Assembly: GCA_026015225.1 (NCBI GenBank)
Contig: JAOZGV010000060.1
Coordinates: forward strand, 1 to 14,780
Reading direction: 5' to 3'
DNA: 14,780 bases
Source: Candidatus Bathyarchaeota archaeon
GTDB taxonomy: Archaea > Thermoproteota > Bathyarchaeia > 40CM-2-53-6 > RBG-13-38-9
This document shows, piece by piece, positions 6,732 through 13,035 of this stretch (positions are counted from its first letter, which is position 1; each line of letters opens with the position of its first letter). A program made the position numbers and the translations under genes. The notes beneath the pieces were generated by a model. The model was not told where the DNA came from and made no database searches. It worked only from the letters and a program-made list of their open reading frames with translations.

Positions 6732-7763
6732 TTAACGCTCAAAAACAAGTATTTCTCTAGTCAAACTCCTATGAACATATAGATCATGAGTTTCCTTCAA
6801 TTTGAGTCCTGTTTCTTCTCCGTATTCTTTTAATTTTGCTCCTTTTGGTGATGATACGGAAATAACTCCAGTTGGAATGAGTGAGTCAAATGCTGATGAT
6901 AAAGCATCTCTAAAAAGACTCTCCAATTCTGTTCCTAAGGATGACGAATTTTTACCGTATGGTGGATCAGTCGCTATATTTTTTATAGGAATAAATGGAT
7001 TCTTCCTTGCATCTGCGGAGATCACTCCCCCATGATCTAAATTGTAGTGTTTAAGATTTTGTATTGTTCCTTTCACCATTCTTAAGTCGCGATCACATCC
7101 AATGATATCGCATCCCATCAATCCTGCCTCGATCAATATTCCACCTATTCCACAGAATGGATCGAGAAACAATCTACCTTTTTTTGCTCTTGCGAGATTA
7201 ACCATGCACCTTGCTAATTTGGGTTCCATGGTAGAAGGGTGGAACACGGGCCTCATTTTTGGTTGTCTTGCTGCGAGATCTAATTTGCCAAAAAAATGAA
7301 GGCCTAGTAGGAATTTTTCTCCTGTTAATAATCCGAAAAATTGTTTTGTTGGATTTGTAAGATCAACTTTTGTATTTTTTACACTATTTTTTATAAATCC
7401 ACCTACATCTCGCTCAATATCCGGAGTTTTTAAATTCCTAGAAAAGTCATTTACTCTAGTAATTCTTACAGAGAAGTTTTCATCGGGCATTATGTATCTT
7501 GACATATCTACCTCTTTTAAGAGGTTTAAAATTAATTTCAAATTGGCATCACAGAACAATATTTCAGGACCGCAGGATTTGCACATACTACTTCTATCAG
7601 ATATTGATTGTAAAGCTTCATAAGGTGCCATCATCCTCAGCAATTGTGGGAATTGGCCCATAACGTCAAAGCTGTAAGTTTCAGCCTCCATAATGGATTT
7701 TATTTCAGCTTTTGGAAGAGTTGGATGCTCGCCAGAAAGATGAAAGTAGACAGATTTCTTCAA
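6732..7763 (-). CDS. trm-G10: tRNA (guanine-N2)-methyltransferase, archaeal Trm-G10 type
   Basis: Methylates the exocyclic amine of guanosine 10 in tRNA using S-adenosylmethionine. The N-terminal half (about 50-165) is a THUMP-like RNA-binding region. The catalytic half contains RPVFHPSTMEPKLARCMVNL (171-190), the AdoMet loop DPFCGIGGILIEA (201-213) and the amino-methyltransferase motif TDPPYG (265-270). At 343 residues it is close to the Pyrococcus Trm-G10 enzyme. Start is TTG, backed by GAGGA (7771-7775) seven bases upstream, and the TTGA overlap with the prs stop implies coupling. Residues 61-72 carry three cysteines (CKSCG and FC), a feature I cannot assign with confidence. Confidence 0.92.
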   Translation of the reverse strand: MKKSVYFHLSGEHPTLPKAEIKSIMEAETYSFDVMGQFPQLLRMMAPYEALQSISDRSSMCKSCGPEILFCDANLKLILNLLKEVDMSRYIMPDENFSVRITRVNDFSRNLKTPDIERDVGGFIKNSVKNTKVDLTNPTKQFFGLLTGEKFLLGLHFFGKLDLAARQPKMRPVFHPSTMEPKLARCMVNLARAKKGRLFLDPFCGIGGILIEAGLMGCDIIGCDRDLRMVKGTIQNLKHYNLDHGGVISADARKNPFIPIKNIATDPPYGKNSSSLGTELESLFRDALSSAFDSLIPTGVISVSSPKGAKLKEYGEETGLKLKETHDLYVHRSLTREILVFER

Positions 7764-8641
7764 ATTAATGTCCTCAAAATGTCAACTATAATGTTTGCAA
7801 CACTTACTCTACTTACATCAGAGTCAACGGTATCTGTTCCAATAATTTCATTTACTCCAGCATTATGTAATTTATCTCGAGAATCCTTTATTAGCAGGGC
7901 ATGAGTGCAAGCCGCCAGAACCTTTTCGGCACCTTGTTTTTTAACGATTTTTGCTATATTCGCAATAGTTCCACCGGTGGAGATTATATCATCGACAATA
8001 ACAACATCACGATCACCTACATCCGCTTCTTTTGAACCTGCTCTAACTTCCCCAGTTTTTAGATCTCTGGTCTTATCGAAAAATGTATAATCAGTTTTCA
8101 TTACCTTAGCAACTTCCTTAGCATCTTCAAGTGCTCCCCTATCAGGTGCAACAACGATCGGATTTTTTAAGTTCAGTCCTTTTATGTAACTGCCCAATTC
8201 CAGCATAGCCGATAGATTAATCGATCTTATATTAAATAGATCCAGGCTTGATTTTTCATGAATATTAACAGTAATGAATGTATTTGTACCACATAACCTT
8301 ATCAATTTGGCAATTGTGCTTATCCCGATGGTTTCTCCATCGCGAAATCTTTTATCCTGACGAGCATAAGCAAGATAAGGAATGACCGAAATAATTTCTT
8401 TAGCTCCTAGAACTCTTGCATTATCAAGTATCATAAAAAGCTCAATAAGTCTCTTATCTTGTTGAGGAAAGCAAGAATGTATTACAACTACTTTTTCATC
8501 TTTGATACTTTCAGGAATGCGAAGATAACTTTCCTCATCAGGAAAAATTTTTGATTCTAATTGAATAAGATCTACTTTCAACTTACTTGAAATGCTATTC
8601 GCCAAATTGGCAAATCTATCCAAACTCAAGACCATTACCAC
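7760..8641 (-). CDS. prs: Ribose-phosphate pyrophosphokinase (PRPP synthase)
   Basis: Makes PRPP from ribose-5-phosphate and ATP for nucleotide, His and Trp synthesis; archaea also use PRPP in cofactor pathways. 293 residues, the usual archaeal length. Visible motifs are FPDEESYLRIPES, PYLAYARQDKRFRDGE (ATP side), APDRGALEDA, and the PRPP-binding loop VIVDDIISTGGTI. The common DLH triad is NIH here (TVNIHEKSS). The GTG start at 8641 is nine bases after AAGGAG (8651-8656); an ATG two codons later is further from that site. The 88-base gap to the radical SAM gene contains an AT-rich TATA-like stretch, so prs may have its own promoter. It overlaps the methyltransferase gene by four bases. Confidence 0.96.
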   Translation of the reverse strand: MVMVLSLDRFANLANSISSKLKVDLIQLESKIFPDEESYLRIPESIKDEKVVVIHSCFPQQDKRLIELFMILDNARVLGAKEIISVIPYLAYARQDKRFRDGETIGISTIAKLIRLCGTNTFITVNIHEKSSLDLFNIRSINLSAMLELGSYIKGLNLKNPIVVAPDRGALEDAKEVAKVMKTDYTFFDKTRDLKTGEVRAGSKEADVGDRDVVIVDDIISTGGTIANIAKIVKKQGAEKVLAACTHALLIKDSRDKLHNAGVNEIIGTDTVDSDVSRVSVANIIVDILRTLI

Positions 8642-8650
8642 TATCTTCTT

Positions 8651-8656
8651 CTCCTT
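8651..8656 (-). promoter_or_regulatory. Ribosome binding site favouring the prs GTG start
   Basis: AAGGAG on the minus strand, nine bases before GTG at 8641 and fifteen before ATG at 8635. Confidence 0.55.
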
Positions 8657-8729
8657 GTGTTAATTTCAATCAAAATTATCATACATATTACTATTTTTGA
8701 AAAGTAAGTCAGTTTATTATAATATTTTT

Positions 8730-9755
8730 CTATAACCTTCTTTGAAGATTAGATAAATTATTTTTCTGTTCAGTTTCATACTCTTCATATATCTGTGAAC
8801 AACAAATAAATGAAAAATTAATTTCCAATCCCATTGATTCAACTAGATCGACTGCTTCTTCTGATGGGTAAGCCATGCCATTAACGCCTGCTTTGATAGC
8901 TAGCTCATCAGTTTTTTTTCTATGCTCCCCTAAAGGTCTAACGCATCCTAAAACTATGGGAACTTTCGGATTTTTAATTCTAGCAAAAGCGATAATTTTT
9001 GCTATGTCCTCGGGTGCAGGAGGCTTAATTCTTTCCATTTCGGTCCCTTTGATAGGCATAAATGCTATCACTACAATTGAAGCGGGATTATACTTAGAAA
9101 TTATCCTGACAGATTCAAATTCTCCTCTTAACTTCCCATAATGCAGACCAACAATTAAATGAGGTACAAACGTAACTTGATTTTCACTAAGGATCTTCAT
9201 CGATCGATCGTAATCGTCTACCGTTTTTTCTAATTTACATACTTCTTTAATTGTTTCATTGGAACCAATTATATCTATTAACGCTGCGTCTATTCCAGCG
9301 GCTTTTAATTTTTCAACAATAGAGTTATTTGAAAGCCCTGTATGCACCACTAATTTAAGACCTATTTCTTTTTTAATTTTAACTATAGCATCAGTGAAAT
9401 CTTCTAGAGGGAGGGACCCGTCCGACAGAGATCCTCCGCTAATCAAACATCCTAAACTTCCTTTTAATTTGAGATCCTTACATACATTGATTAAATCCTT
9501 TGGAGTTTTAGCTGGAATCATAGTATTCAAGATTTTCCCGTTACAATGTTTGCAATTTAGGGTACAATTTCTTCCGGTTATTGAGATAGAAGGAAAACTA
9601 AACGGGTGGGAATTCACTTTTGAAGTCTTATAATCAACAAAACTAGGATTGTAAAATCTTATTTTCTTTCCAAAATTTCTCCAGCTTATTTTCCTAGAGA
9701 TAAGCAAGAATTTTTCCAGATCCTGATTAGTAAAATTCTCAAGAAATGATTCCAA
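8730..9755 (-). CDS. Radical SAM protein, COG1856 type (biotin/lipoyl synthase-like)
   Basis: 341 residues. The radical SAM cluster motif CTLNCKHC gives C64, C68 and C71. It is followed by a Gly-rich strand ISGGSLSDG, VVHTGLSNN, LIVGLHYGKLRGE, VLGCVRPLGEHRKKTDELA, AGVNGMAYPSEEA and a C-terminal FICCSQIY with paired cysteines. This layout is the archaeal COG1856 group, long called biotin-synthase homologues. As I recall, some members are one half of the two-protein lipoyl synthase LipS1/LipS2, which would make this a lipoyl-synthesis candidate, but no partner is visible here, so I leave it unassigned. The start is TTG with no clear ribosome site, so the first residues are uncertain. It may lead the run radical SAM > prs > Trm-G10 > rnz, and is divergent from the cytochrome gene. 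Confidence 0.88.
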   Translation of the reverse strand: MESFLENFTNQDLEKFLLISRKISWRNFGKKIRFYNPSFVDYKTSKVNSHPFSFPSISITGRNCTLNCKHCNGKILNTMIPAKTPKDLINVCKDLKLKGSLGCLISGGSLSDGSLPLEDFTDAIVKIKKEIGLKLVVHTGLSNNSIVEKLKAAGIDAALIDIIGSNETIKEVCKLEKTVDDYDRSMKILSENQVTFVPHLIVGLHYGKLRGEFESVRIISKYNPASIVVIAFMPIKGTEMERIKPPAPEDIAKIIAFARIKNPKVPIVLGCVRPLGEHRKKTDELAIKAGVNGMAYPSEEAVDLVESMGLEINFSFICCSQIYEEYETEQKNNLSNLQRRL

Positions 9756-9772
9756 GATAATTCACTTATTTT

Positions 9773-9793
9773 AAAGGCTCAAGAAGGGCCTTT
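9773..9793. repeat. Inverted repeat AAAGGC / GCCTTT upstream of the radical SAM gene
   Basis: Perfect 6-bp arms (9773-9778 and 9788-9793) separated by nine bases, beside a TATA-like TTTAAAATA on the minus strand. Position suggests an operator or leader hairpin for the radical SAM gene. Confidence 0.4.
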
Positions 9794-9809
9794 CTGAGAA
9801 TTGTAATGA

Positions 9810-9824
9810 CAATATTCAATATTG
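9810..9824. promoter_or_regulatory. Operator-like palindrome CAATATT-C-AATATTG
   Basis: Perfect 7-bp arms around one base, in the divergent region between the radical SAM gene and the plus-strand cytochrome. It has the form of a dimeric regulator site, but no regulator is encoded nearby. Confidence 0.4.
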
Positions 9825-9836
9825 ATATGATAATAA

Positions 9837-9848
9837 AAGCGCGCGCTT
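9837..9848. repeat. Perfect 12-bp palindrome AAGCGCGCGCTT
   Basis: A run of alternating G and C closed by A/T arms, fully self-complementary, abutting TATA-like TTATAATATAAG. It is conspicuous in DNA that is otherwise AT-rich. Confidence 0.55.
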
Positions 9849-9864
9849 ATAATATAAGAAAATT

Positions 9865-10002
9865 ATGAGCGTTAGAACTATAATTGAAGAAGTCACTCTT
9901 ATGATCTTCAATGGAAATCCTCAAGGATTAATAGAATTATTTCATTATATAAAGAAAGAGTTGTTTATAATCGATTCAATCCAAATCCTAATGAAGATGT
10001 GA
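9865..10002 (+). CDS. Candidate small protein (45 aa)
   Basis: An ATG-to-TGA reading of 45 residues beginning MSVRTIIEEVTLMIFNG and ending SIQILMKM. It is hydrophobic and helix-prone with no motif I recognise. It follows a TATA-like stretch (9849-9858), but that is only about 12 bases before the ATG, so a transcript from it would start inside the reading frame. The cytochrome gene begins 18 bases after the stop. It may be a real mini-gene ahead of the cytochrome or a chance frame. Confidence 0.3.
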   Translation: MSVRTIIEEVTLMIFNGNPQGLIELFHYIKKELFIIDSIQILMKM

Positions 10003-10020
10003 TTACATAATTAGTGGTCC

Positions 10021-10629
10021 ATGGATGCTAGATTAATTTCAAGAATAATTCGATTTAATAGAACTCTTTCATGGATTTTGGTCATTCTTGCTTTAATTAC
10101 AATATTTTCTGGGTATGGAATTACTAGAGATCTTTTCTATATTCGTTATACACCACAATGGTTTTTAATAAGAGAGGTACATCTGTGGTTCAATTGGTTC
10201 TTTGTCCTGCTTTTAGTCATACACATAATCGTAATCGAGGGATTGATCAAATTCAAATGGATCCGAATCTTTAGTAATATTCGAAACATAAAAAATAGGT
10301 ATTTTCTTTGGCTCAGAGTTCTTCAAAGATTTTCTGGCTACACCCTAATACTTGTATCAGTTATGCAAATAGTATCCGGGCTTAGTTGGTATACAATGAA
10401 TACTCGTCCGCTTCCTCTTCATCAGCATATAAGATTTGAGGTCTATCTGATAGCACTATTAATTATTCACACTGCTTTAGGTGCCAAGATGGCATTTTAT
10501 AGAAGAAAATTCAACAATATTCTGATCGATATTTCTATTTTAGTTATCGTAATACTTACCATCATATTCTTTTTTTCAATCGATCGCAACCTATTCAGAA
10601 TTTATAGCTTGTTAGAAATGATTCGTTAG
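10021..10629 (+). CDS. Di-heme b-type membrane cytochrome (probable)
   Basis: 202 residues with about five membrane helices (roughly 17-35, 52-73, 100-124, 137-156, 168-187). Two of them carry pairs of His spaced alike: H54 and H68 in helix 2, H136 and H150 in helix 4, each HX13H. That spacing puts both His on one helix face and, with the matching pair, predicts two bis-His b-hemes as in cytochrome b and related quinone-linked membrane subunits. H134 lies next to H136. Family assignment is uncertain; DUF4405, b561 or hydrogenase/reductase b subunits are all possible. No c-type heme motif is present. There is only a weak ribosome site (GTGGTCC). The next gene encodes an exported protein, so electron flow between the membrane quinone pool and the outside is a reasonable guess. 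Confidence 0.75.
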   Translation: MDARLISRIIRFNRTLSWILVILALITIFSGYGITRDLFYIRYTPQWFLIREVHLWFNWFFVLLLVIHIIVIEGLIKFKWIRIFSNIRNIKNRYFLWLRVLQRFSGYTLILVSVMQIVSGLSWYTMNTRPLPLHQHIRFEVYLIALLIIHTALGAKMAFYRRKFNNILIDISILVIVILTIIFFFSIDRNLFRIYSLLEMIR

Positions 10630-10678
10630 AAAAGCCGCTACATATTTTTTACAGAATGTTTATTAGGAAGTCGTAATG

Positions 10679-10693
10679 TATAACATTGTTATA
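10679..10693. repeat. Inverted repeat TATAACA-T-TGTTATA
   Basis: Perfect 7-bp arms around one base, about 50 bases after the cytochrome stop. It could be a regulator site for the next gene or a 3' end hairpin. Confidence 0.4.
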
Positions 10694-10709
10694 ATTTAAT
10701 TTATATGAG

Positions 10710-10832
10710 CGGATTATTTAGAAAGTTTTAATTCCGGATTTAGAATCCGTTATCGACATTTTTTCATACACTCATTTTTCTTCGACTGTCGTGGTTAAAT
10801 AAAAGGTTATTCAAATTTATTCTTAAAATCCG
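10710..10832. promoter_or_regulatory. Four copies of CGGATT/AATCCG before the exported-protein gene
   Basis: CGGATT occurs at 10710-10715 and 10735-10740, and its complement AATCCG at 10744-10749 and 10827-10832. The middle two form CGGATT-TAG-AATCCG. Four such hexamers in about 120 bases of AT-rich intergenic DNA look like a multi-site operator; the last lies near the inferred transcript start. Confidence 0.45.
10795..10804 (+). promoter_or_regulatory. TATA-like box for the exported-protein gene
   Basis: TTAAATAAAA, which would start transcription near 10826 and give a leader of about 43 bases. Confidence 0.4.
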
Positions 10833-10842
10833 CGTGATTAAA

Positions 10843-10868
10843 AAAATTTTACAAAAAGGTAAAATTTT
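10843..10868 (+). promoter_or_regulatory. Leader hairpin touching the start codon, ribosome site in its loop
   Basis: AAAATTTTAC (10843-10852) and GTAAAATTTT (10859-10868) are perfect 10-bp arms around AAAAAG. The right arm ends at the base before ATG 10869, and the AAGG of the ribosome site straddles loop and arm. In RNA this could tune translation, for example with temperature. Confidence 0.45.
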
Positions 10869-11912
10869 ATGAAAAGTGAAAAAATTAATCGTAGAAAGTA
10901 TATTACGATAGCTAGCGCAGCACTTATTGCCGCTATGTTTGGGGGAGTAGGAAATTATTTATTCCAAAGGAAAGCTTCTCCAATTAAAGGATCTAACGTA
11001 ACTTCAGATTCAAGCATACCAACTACTATCGAACCTTCTTTTACACCAACTCCAGGGCAAAATTCCACAATTACATCTACACCTATTCCAACAACTGTTC
11101 CGAGTATGGATATTGCACCAATTCCATCTGATACAATTCCGAAAATGGTTGGAGGAGTTAGGATTGATAGAGACTCTTTTTTATTTCAACCTGATGAGAT
11201 TAAGACTGTGAGGGCTGACTTGTTTAATCCAGGTTATTTTTCGGTTTTCGATGTACTTTATCACCTTCACAATATTGGATTGATAAAATTAGAATATCAT
11301 TATGAAGAATTATTAAATACGCATATTGTGGATTCGATAAATGGGGAATCATCTTGGTGGTATCAAATATATTATGATAATGGGTGGCCAGAAAGAAATA
11401 TTTTTAGAATGGATCACTATCCTTGGAAGGATAGATCAAATCTAAGCTTTTATAAAGCAAATCCATCGCGCCTAAATGAAATTTACTCTATTTTCAAGGA
11501 TGAAGTTACAAGAAGAAAAAATAACAATGGGAAACTGATCATTCCTAAAGTAATCATAAGAGGTCAAAAATTAAAAAAGGAGTTTAATGATGTTGAAGTA
11601 GTGCCTCATAATGTGAGGTATGATCTTTTTAAAAAGGATCTAACGACTGCTCTTGATGTAGTTATGTCACTAGGCGATCAGGGCAAGATTAAATATGAAC
11701 TAAAATGGATGGAGAGCATTGGAAGGGCAGAAGTTGTAAAGAATTATTGGGTATGGGTCATTGATGATGATATAGGACGAAACCGCTGTGGTTTTGTCTA
11801 TGAAGCTGGATCGGTTAATCACAGATTCTCAGGTAACCACATTCATTTACCAACAGATTCAAGAATTCTTAATTCACCGGAATATGTAGAGTTCTTTTGG
11901 ATATGCCTTTAA
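10869..11912 (+). CDS. Exported protein, Tat-like signal, duplicated DUF4430-like domain
   Basis: 347 residues. The N-terminus INRRKYITIASAALIAA has a twin-arginine-like motif (R8 R9 K Y I) and one hydrophobic segment (about 11-31). Next is a Ser/Thr/Pro-rich stretch (about 42-90) such as archaeal surface proteins use as a glycosylated stalk. The rest contains two related units: VRADLFNPGYFSVFDVLYHL (from residue 114) and VRYDLFKKDLTTALDVVMSL (from 249). They align without gaps, with 12 of 30 positions identical up to residues 143 and 278, and each is followed by a Trp-rich strand (SSWWYQIYYDNGW; NYWVWVIDDD). The pattern S/T-x-x-hydrophobic-D-V followed by W-rich strands resembles DUF4430 (transcobalamin-like) domains, a moderate match. 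No heme or metal motif is obvious. Gene order suggests it partners the membrane cytochrome. Confidence 0.72.
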   Translation: MKSEKINRRKYITIASAALIAAMFGGVGNYLFQRKASPIKGSNVTSDSSIPTTIEPSFTPTPGQNSTITSTPIPTTVPSMDIAPIPSDTIPKMVGGVRIDRDSFLFQPDEIKTVRADLFNPGYFSVFDVLYHLHNIGLIKLEYHYEELLNTHIVDSINGESSWWYQIYYDNGWPERNIFRMDHYPWKDRSNLSFYKANPSRLNEIYSIFKDEVTRRKNNNGKLIIPKVIIRGQKLKKEFNDVEVVPHNVRYDLFKKDLTTALDVVMSLGDQGKIKYELKWMESIGRAEVVKNYWVWVIDDDIGRNRCGFVYEAGSVNHRFSGNHIHLPTDSRILNSPEYVEFFWICL

Positions 11913-11927
11913 CAATAGTCTTAATCT

Positions 11928-12029
11928 ATGTCATTTCTAGAGTATGCACTAACTACTGAAAAAGTTGGTGTCAAATTTAATGAAAAATCGATATTTGCTT
12001 TCAATAGCGAAAATTTATATTCTCTTTGA
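11928..12029 (+). CDS. Candidate very small protein (33 aa)
   Basis: ATG-to-TGA reading beginning MSFLEYALTTEKVGVKFNE in the 137-base gap after the exported-protein gene. It has no motif, no clear ribosome site and could be chance. The TATA box of the next gene lies within its 3' end. Confidence 0.18.
   Translation: MSFLEYALTTEKVGVKFNEKSIFAFNSENLYSL
12011..12020 (+). promoter_or_regulatory. TATA box for the aromatic-rich protein at 12050
   Basis: AAATTTATAT, about 34 bases before the ATG; transcription would start near 12042, giving a leader of less than ten bases. Confidence 0.45.
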
Positions 12030-12049
12030 TTAAAAATTCTAATTGATAC

Positions 12050-12274
12050 ATGATGACGTGCAATTGTTATGGATGGGGCCCTCCCTACAATTTATGGTAT
12101 AAACCTATAGGTCTTGGTCTGGGTCTTGGAAGATACTCCTATGTAGGAGAAGGTATCCACCCGAGTCAATTAGCATATTATGAACCGATTCCCTGGATGC
12201 AATCATGGTATCCAATAGCACGAGCGCGTCCAGTATCTACCCTTAAACCTGCCTATTGGATGTATTCATACTAA
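12050..12274 (+). CDS. Aromatic- and proline-rich small protein (74 aa)
   Basis: Not recognised. Of 74 residues, Tyr and Trp make up more than a fifth, and Pro and Gly are also frequent: CYGWGPPYNLWYKP, GLGLGLGRYSYVGEG, YYEPIPWMQSWYP and a C-terminal PAYWMYSY. There are two Cys (CNC) near the start and no membrane helix or signal peptide. This composition is that of a disordered, self-associating or surface-associated protein, not an enzyme. A TATA box about 34 bases upstream with an almost absent leader supports its being expressed. A second small protein of like composition lies at 13412. Function is unknown. Confidence 0.55.
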   Translation: MMTCNCYGWGPPYNLWYKPIGLGLGLGRYSYVGEGIHPSQLAYYEPIPWMQSWYPIARARPVSTLKPAYWMYSY

Positions 12275-12301
12275 ATTTTTTACATACTACATAGATAAAA
12301 A

Positions 12302-12318
12302 AAGCCAATCTTTGGCTT
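12302..12318 (-). terminator. Minus-strand hairpin plus T-run (intrinsic-terminator form)
   Basis: AAGCCAA-AGA-TTGGCTT followed by a T-run when read on the minus strand, the textbook shape of an intrinsic terminator. No minus-strand gene ends here. On the plus strand it is a plain hairpin 27 bases after the stop of the aromatic-rich gene and could mark its 3' end. Confidence 0.4.
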
Positions 12319-12361
12319 ATATCGGGATATGATCGAATCATTTAGGACATAAACCAAAGAT
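12308..12361 (-). promoter_or_regulatory. Competing long stem overlapping the terminator hairpin
   Basis: ATCTTTGGCTTAT (12308-12320) and ATAAACCAAAGAT (12349-12361) are complementary over 13 positions with one mismatch that becomes G-U in minus-strand RNA. This stem uses the same bases as one arm of the terminator hairpin, so only one can form. The remainder of 12275-12507 shows no gene. Confidence 0.35.
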
Positions 12362-12469
12362 CAATAGAAATACTTGATTATCCTTTGATGAATTCAATAG
12401 CGATGGTAAAAACAGAAAATTGATTATTTCATATATCGAGATCCGTTAGGTCGAAATTTTGAATAATGG

Positions 12470-12480
12470 TTTTTAAATAG
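12470..12480 (+). promoter_or_regulatory. TATA box for the 12508 gene
   Basis: TTTTTAAATAG; transcription would begin close to 12501. A small inverted repeat GTAGT-GT-ACTAC (12487-12498) lies between the TATA box and that start, where a repressor could block initiation. Confidence 0.5.
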
Positions 12481-12507
12481 AAAGTGGTAGTGTACTACAG
12501 ATGAACA

Positions 12508-12738
12508 ATGAGTCTCTTGGATGGATTTAAGTACGAACAAGCAATAAAACGCTTTGCGGTCGATTCTCTAGCTCATACCATATTCTACGGCTTAATTGGA
12601 GCAGGAATAGCATTTGCATTAGGCATTGAACCAAAAATCTACATTACAATGTCGATCGTTGGAACGGCAATACAGTTACTTAGCGGAGGACTATTTGGCA
12701 GATTTCTTGATTATGTTCGCAGAATAGCTAAAGCTTGA
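12508..12738 (+). CDS. Small two-helix membrane protein (76 aa)
   Basis: Not recognised. It has a charged, amphipathic N-terminus (MSLLDGFKYEQAIKRFAVDS), a first membrane helix (about 21-40, with GLIGAGIAFALG), a second (about 44-63, with SIVGTAIQLLSGG), and a basic tail YVRRIAKA. The Gly spacing would suit helix packing, so an oligomeric or accessory membrane subunit is plausible. It has its own TATA box and an inferred leader of about seven bases. A second ATG at 12501, at the inferred transcript start, opens a nine-codon frame that overlaps the gene. Position downstream of the cytochrome module is the only context. Confidence 0.6.
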   Translation: MSLLDGFKYEQAIKRFAVDSLAHTIFYGLIGAGIAFALGIEPKIYITMSIVGTAIQLLSGGLFGRFLDYVRRIAKA

Positions 12739-12756
12739 AAGCTCCCAATAGTTCTC

Positions 12757-12780
12757 AATAAAAGAAAATATTTTTTTATT
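12757..12780 (+). terminator. Hairpin and T-run after the two-helix protein gene
   Basis: AATAAAA (12757-12763) and TTTTATT (12774-12780) can pair, and the right arm is part of a run of seven T, the main archaeal termination signal. It lies about 20 bases after the stop at 12738. Confidence 0.45.
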
Positions 12781-12820
12781 CTTCCTTTTGCAATGAATAT
12801 TAATCATAATTTGCATAAGG

Positions 12821-13006
12821 TTGAATAATAACTTTGAAAATTATTTGACGATAAGCTCTGGTGAATGTATGATCTTCACTTATTTTTTATTCATCTCATT
12901 TGAAAAAATAAAAGAGATTATTATAGAGAAGATCAAAGAGGTAATTGTTGAAATTCTTGAGAGAATATTACATGCAATTCAAAGCTTCACACATGTAAAT
13001 TTATAA
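12821..13006 (+). CDS. Candidate small amphipathic protein (61 aa, or 45 aa from inner ATG)
   Basis: From a TTG at 12821 the frame gives 61 residues; from an inner ATG at 12869 it gives 45. The second half is a regular amphipathic helix (FEKIKEIIIEKIKEVIVEIL), with charged and Ile/Val residues alternating as in a coiled coil or a membrane-surface helix, preceded by a hydrophobic IFTYFLFI. Neither start has a well-placed ribosome site. The regular heptad-like pattern argues for a real product, but the AT-rich, Ile/Lys-rich make-up could also arise by chance. Its 3' end contains the TATA box of the next gene. Confidence 0.35.
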   Translation: MNNNFENYLTISSGECMIFTYFLFISFEKIKEIIIEKIKEVIVEILERILHAIQSFTHVNL

Positions 13007-13008
13007 GA
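13000..13008 (+). promoter_or_regulatory. TATA box for the 13036 gene
   Basis: TTTATAAGA, about 33 bases before the ATG, giving an inferred leader of about seven bases. The identical nine bases recur at 13382-13390. Confidence 0.5.
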
Positions 13009-13035
13009 ATTAGAGTGTATGCAAGATTCTAAAAA

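Noticed and set aside
9259..9633. Plus-strand open frame of 124 codons
   Set aside because: Antisense to the cluster-binding part of the radical SAM gene, which has clear motifs on the other strand.
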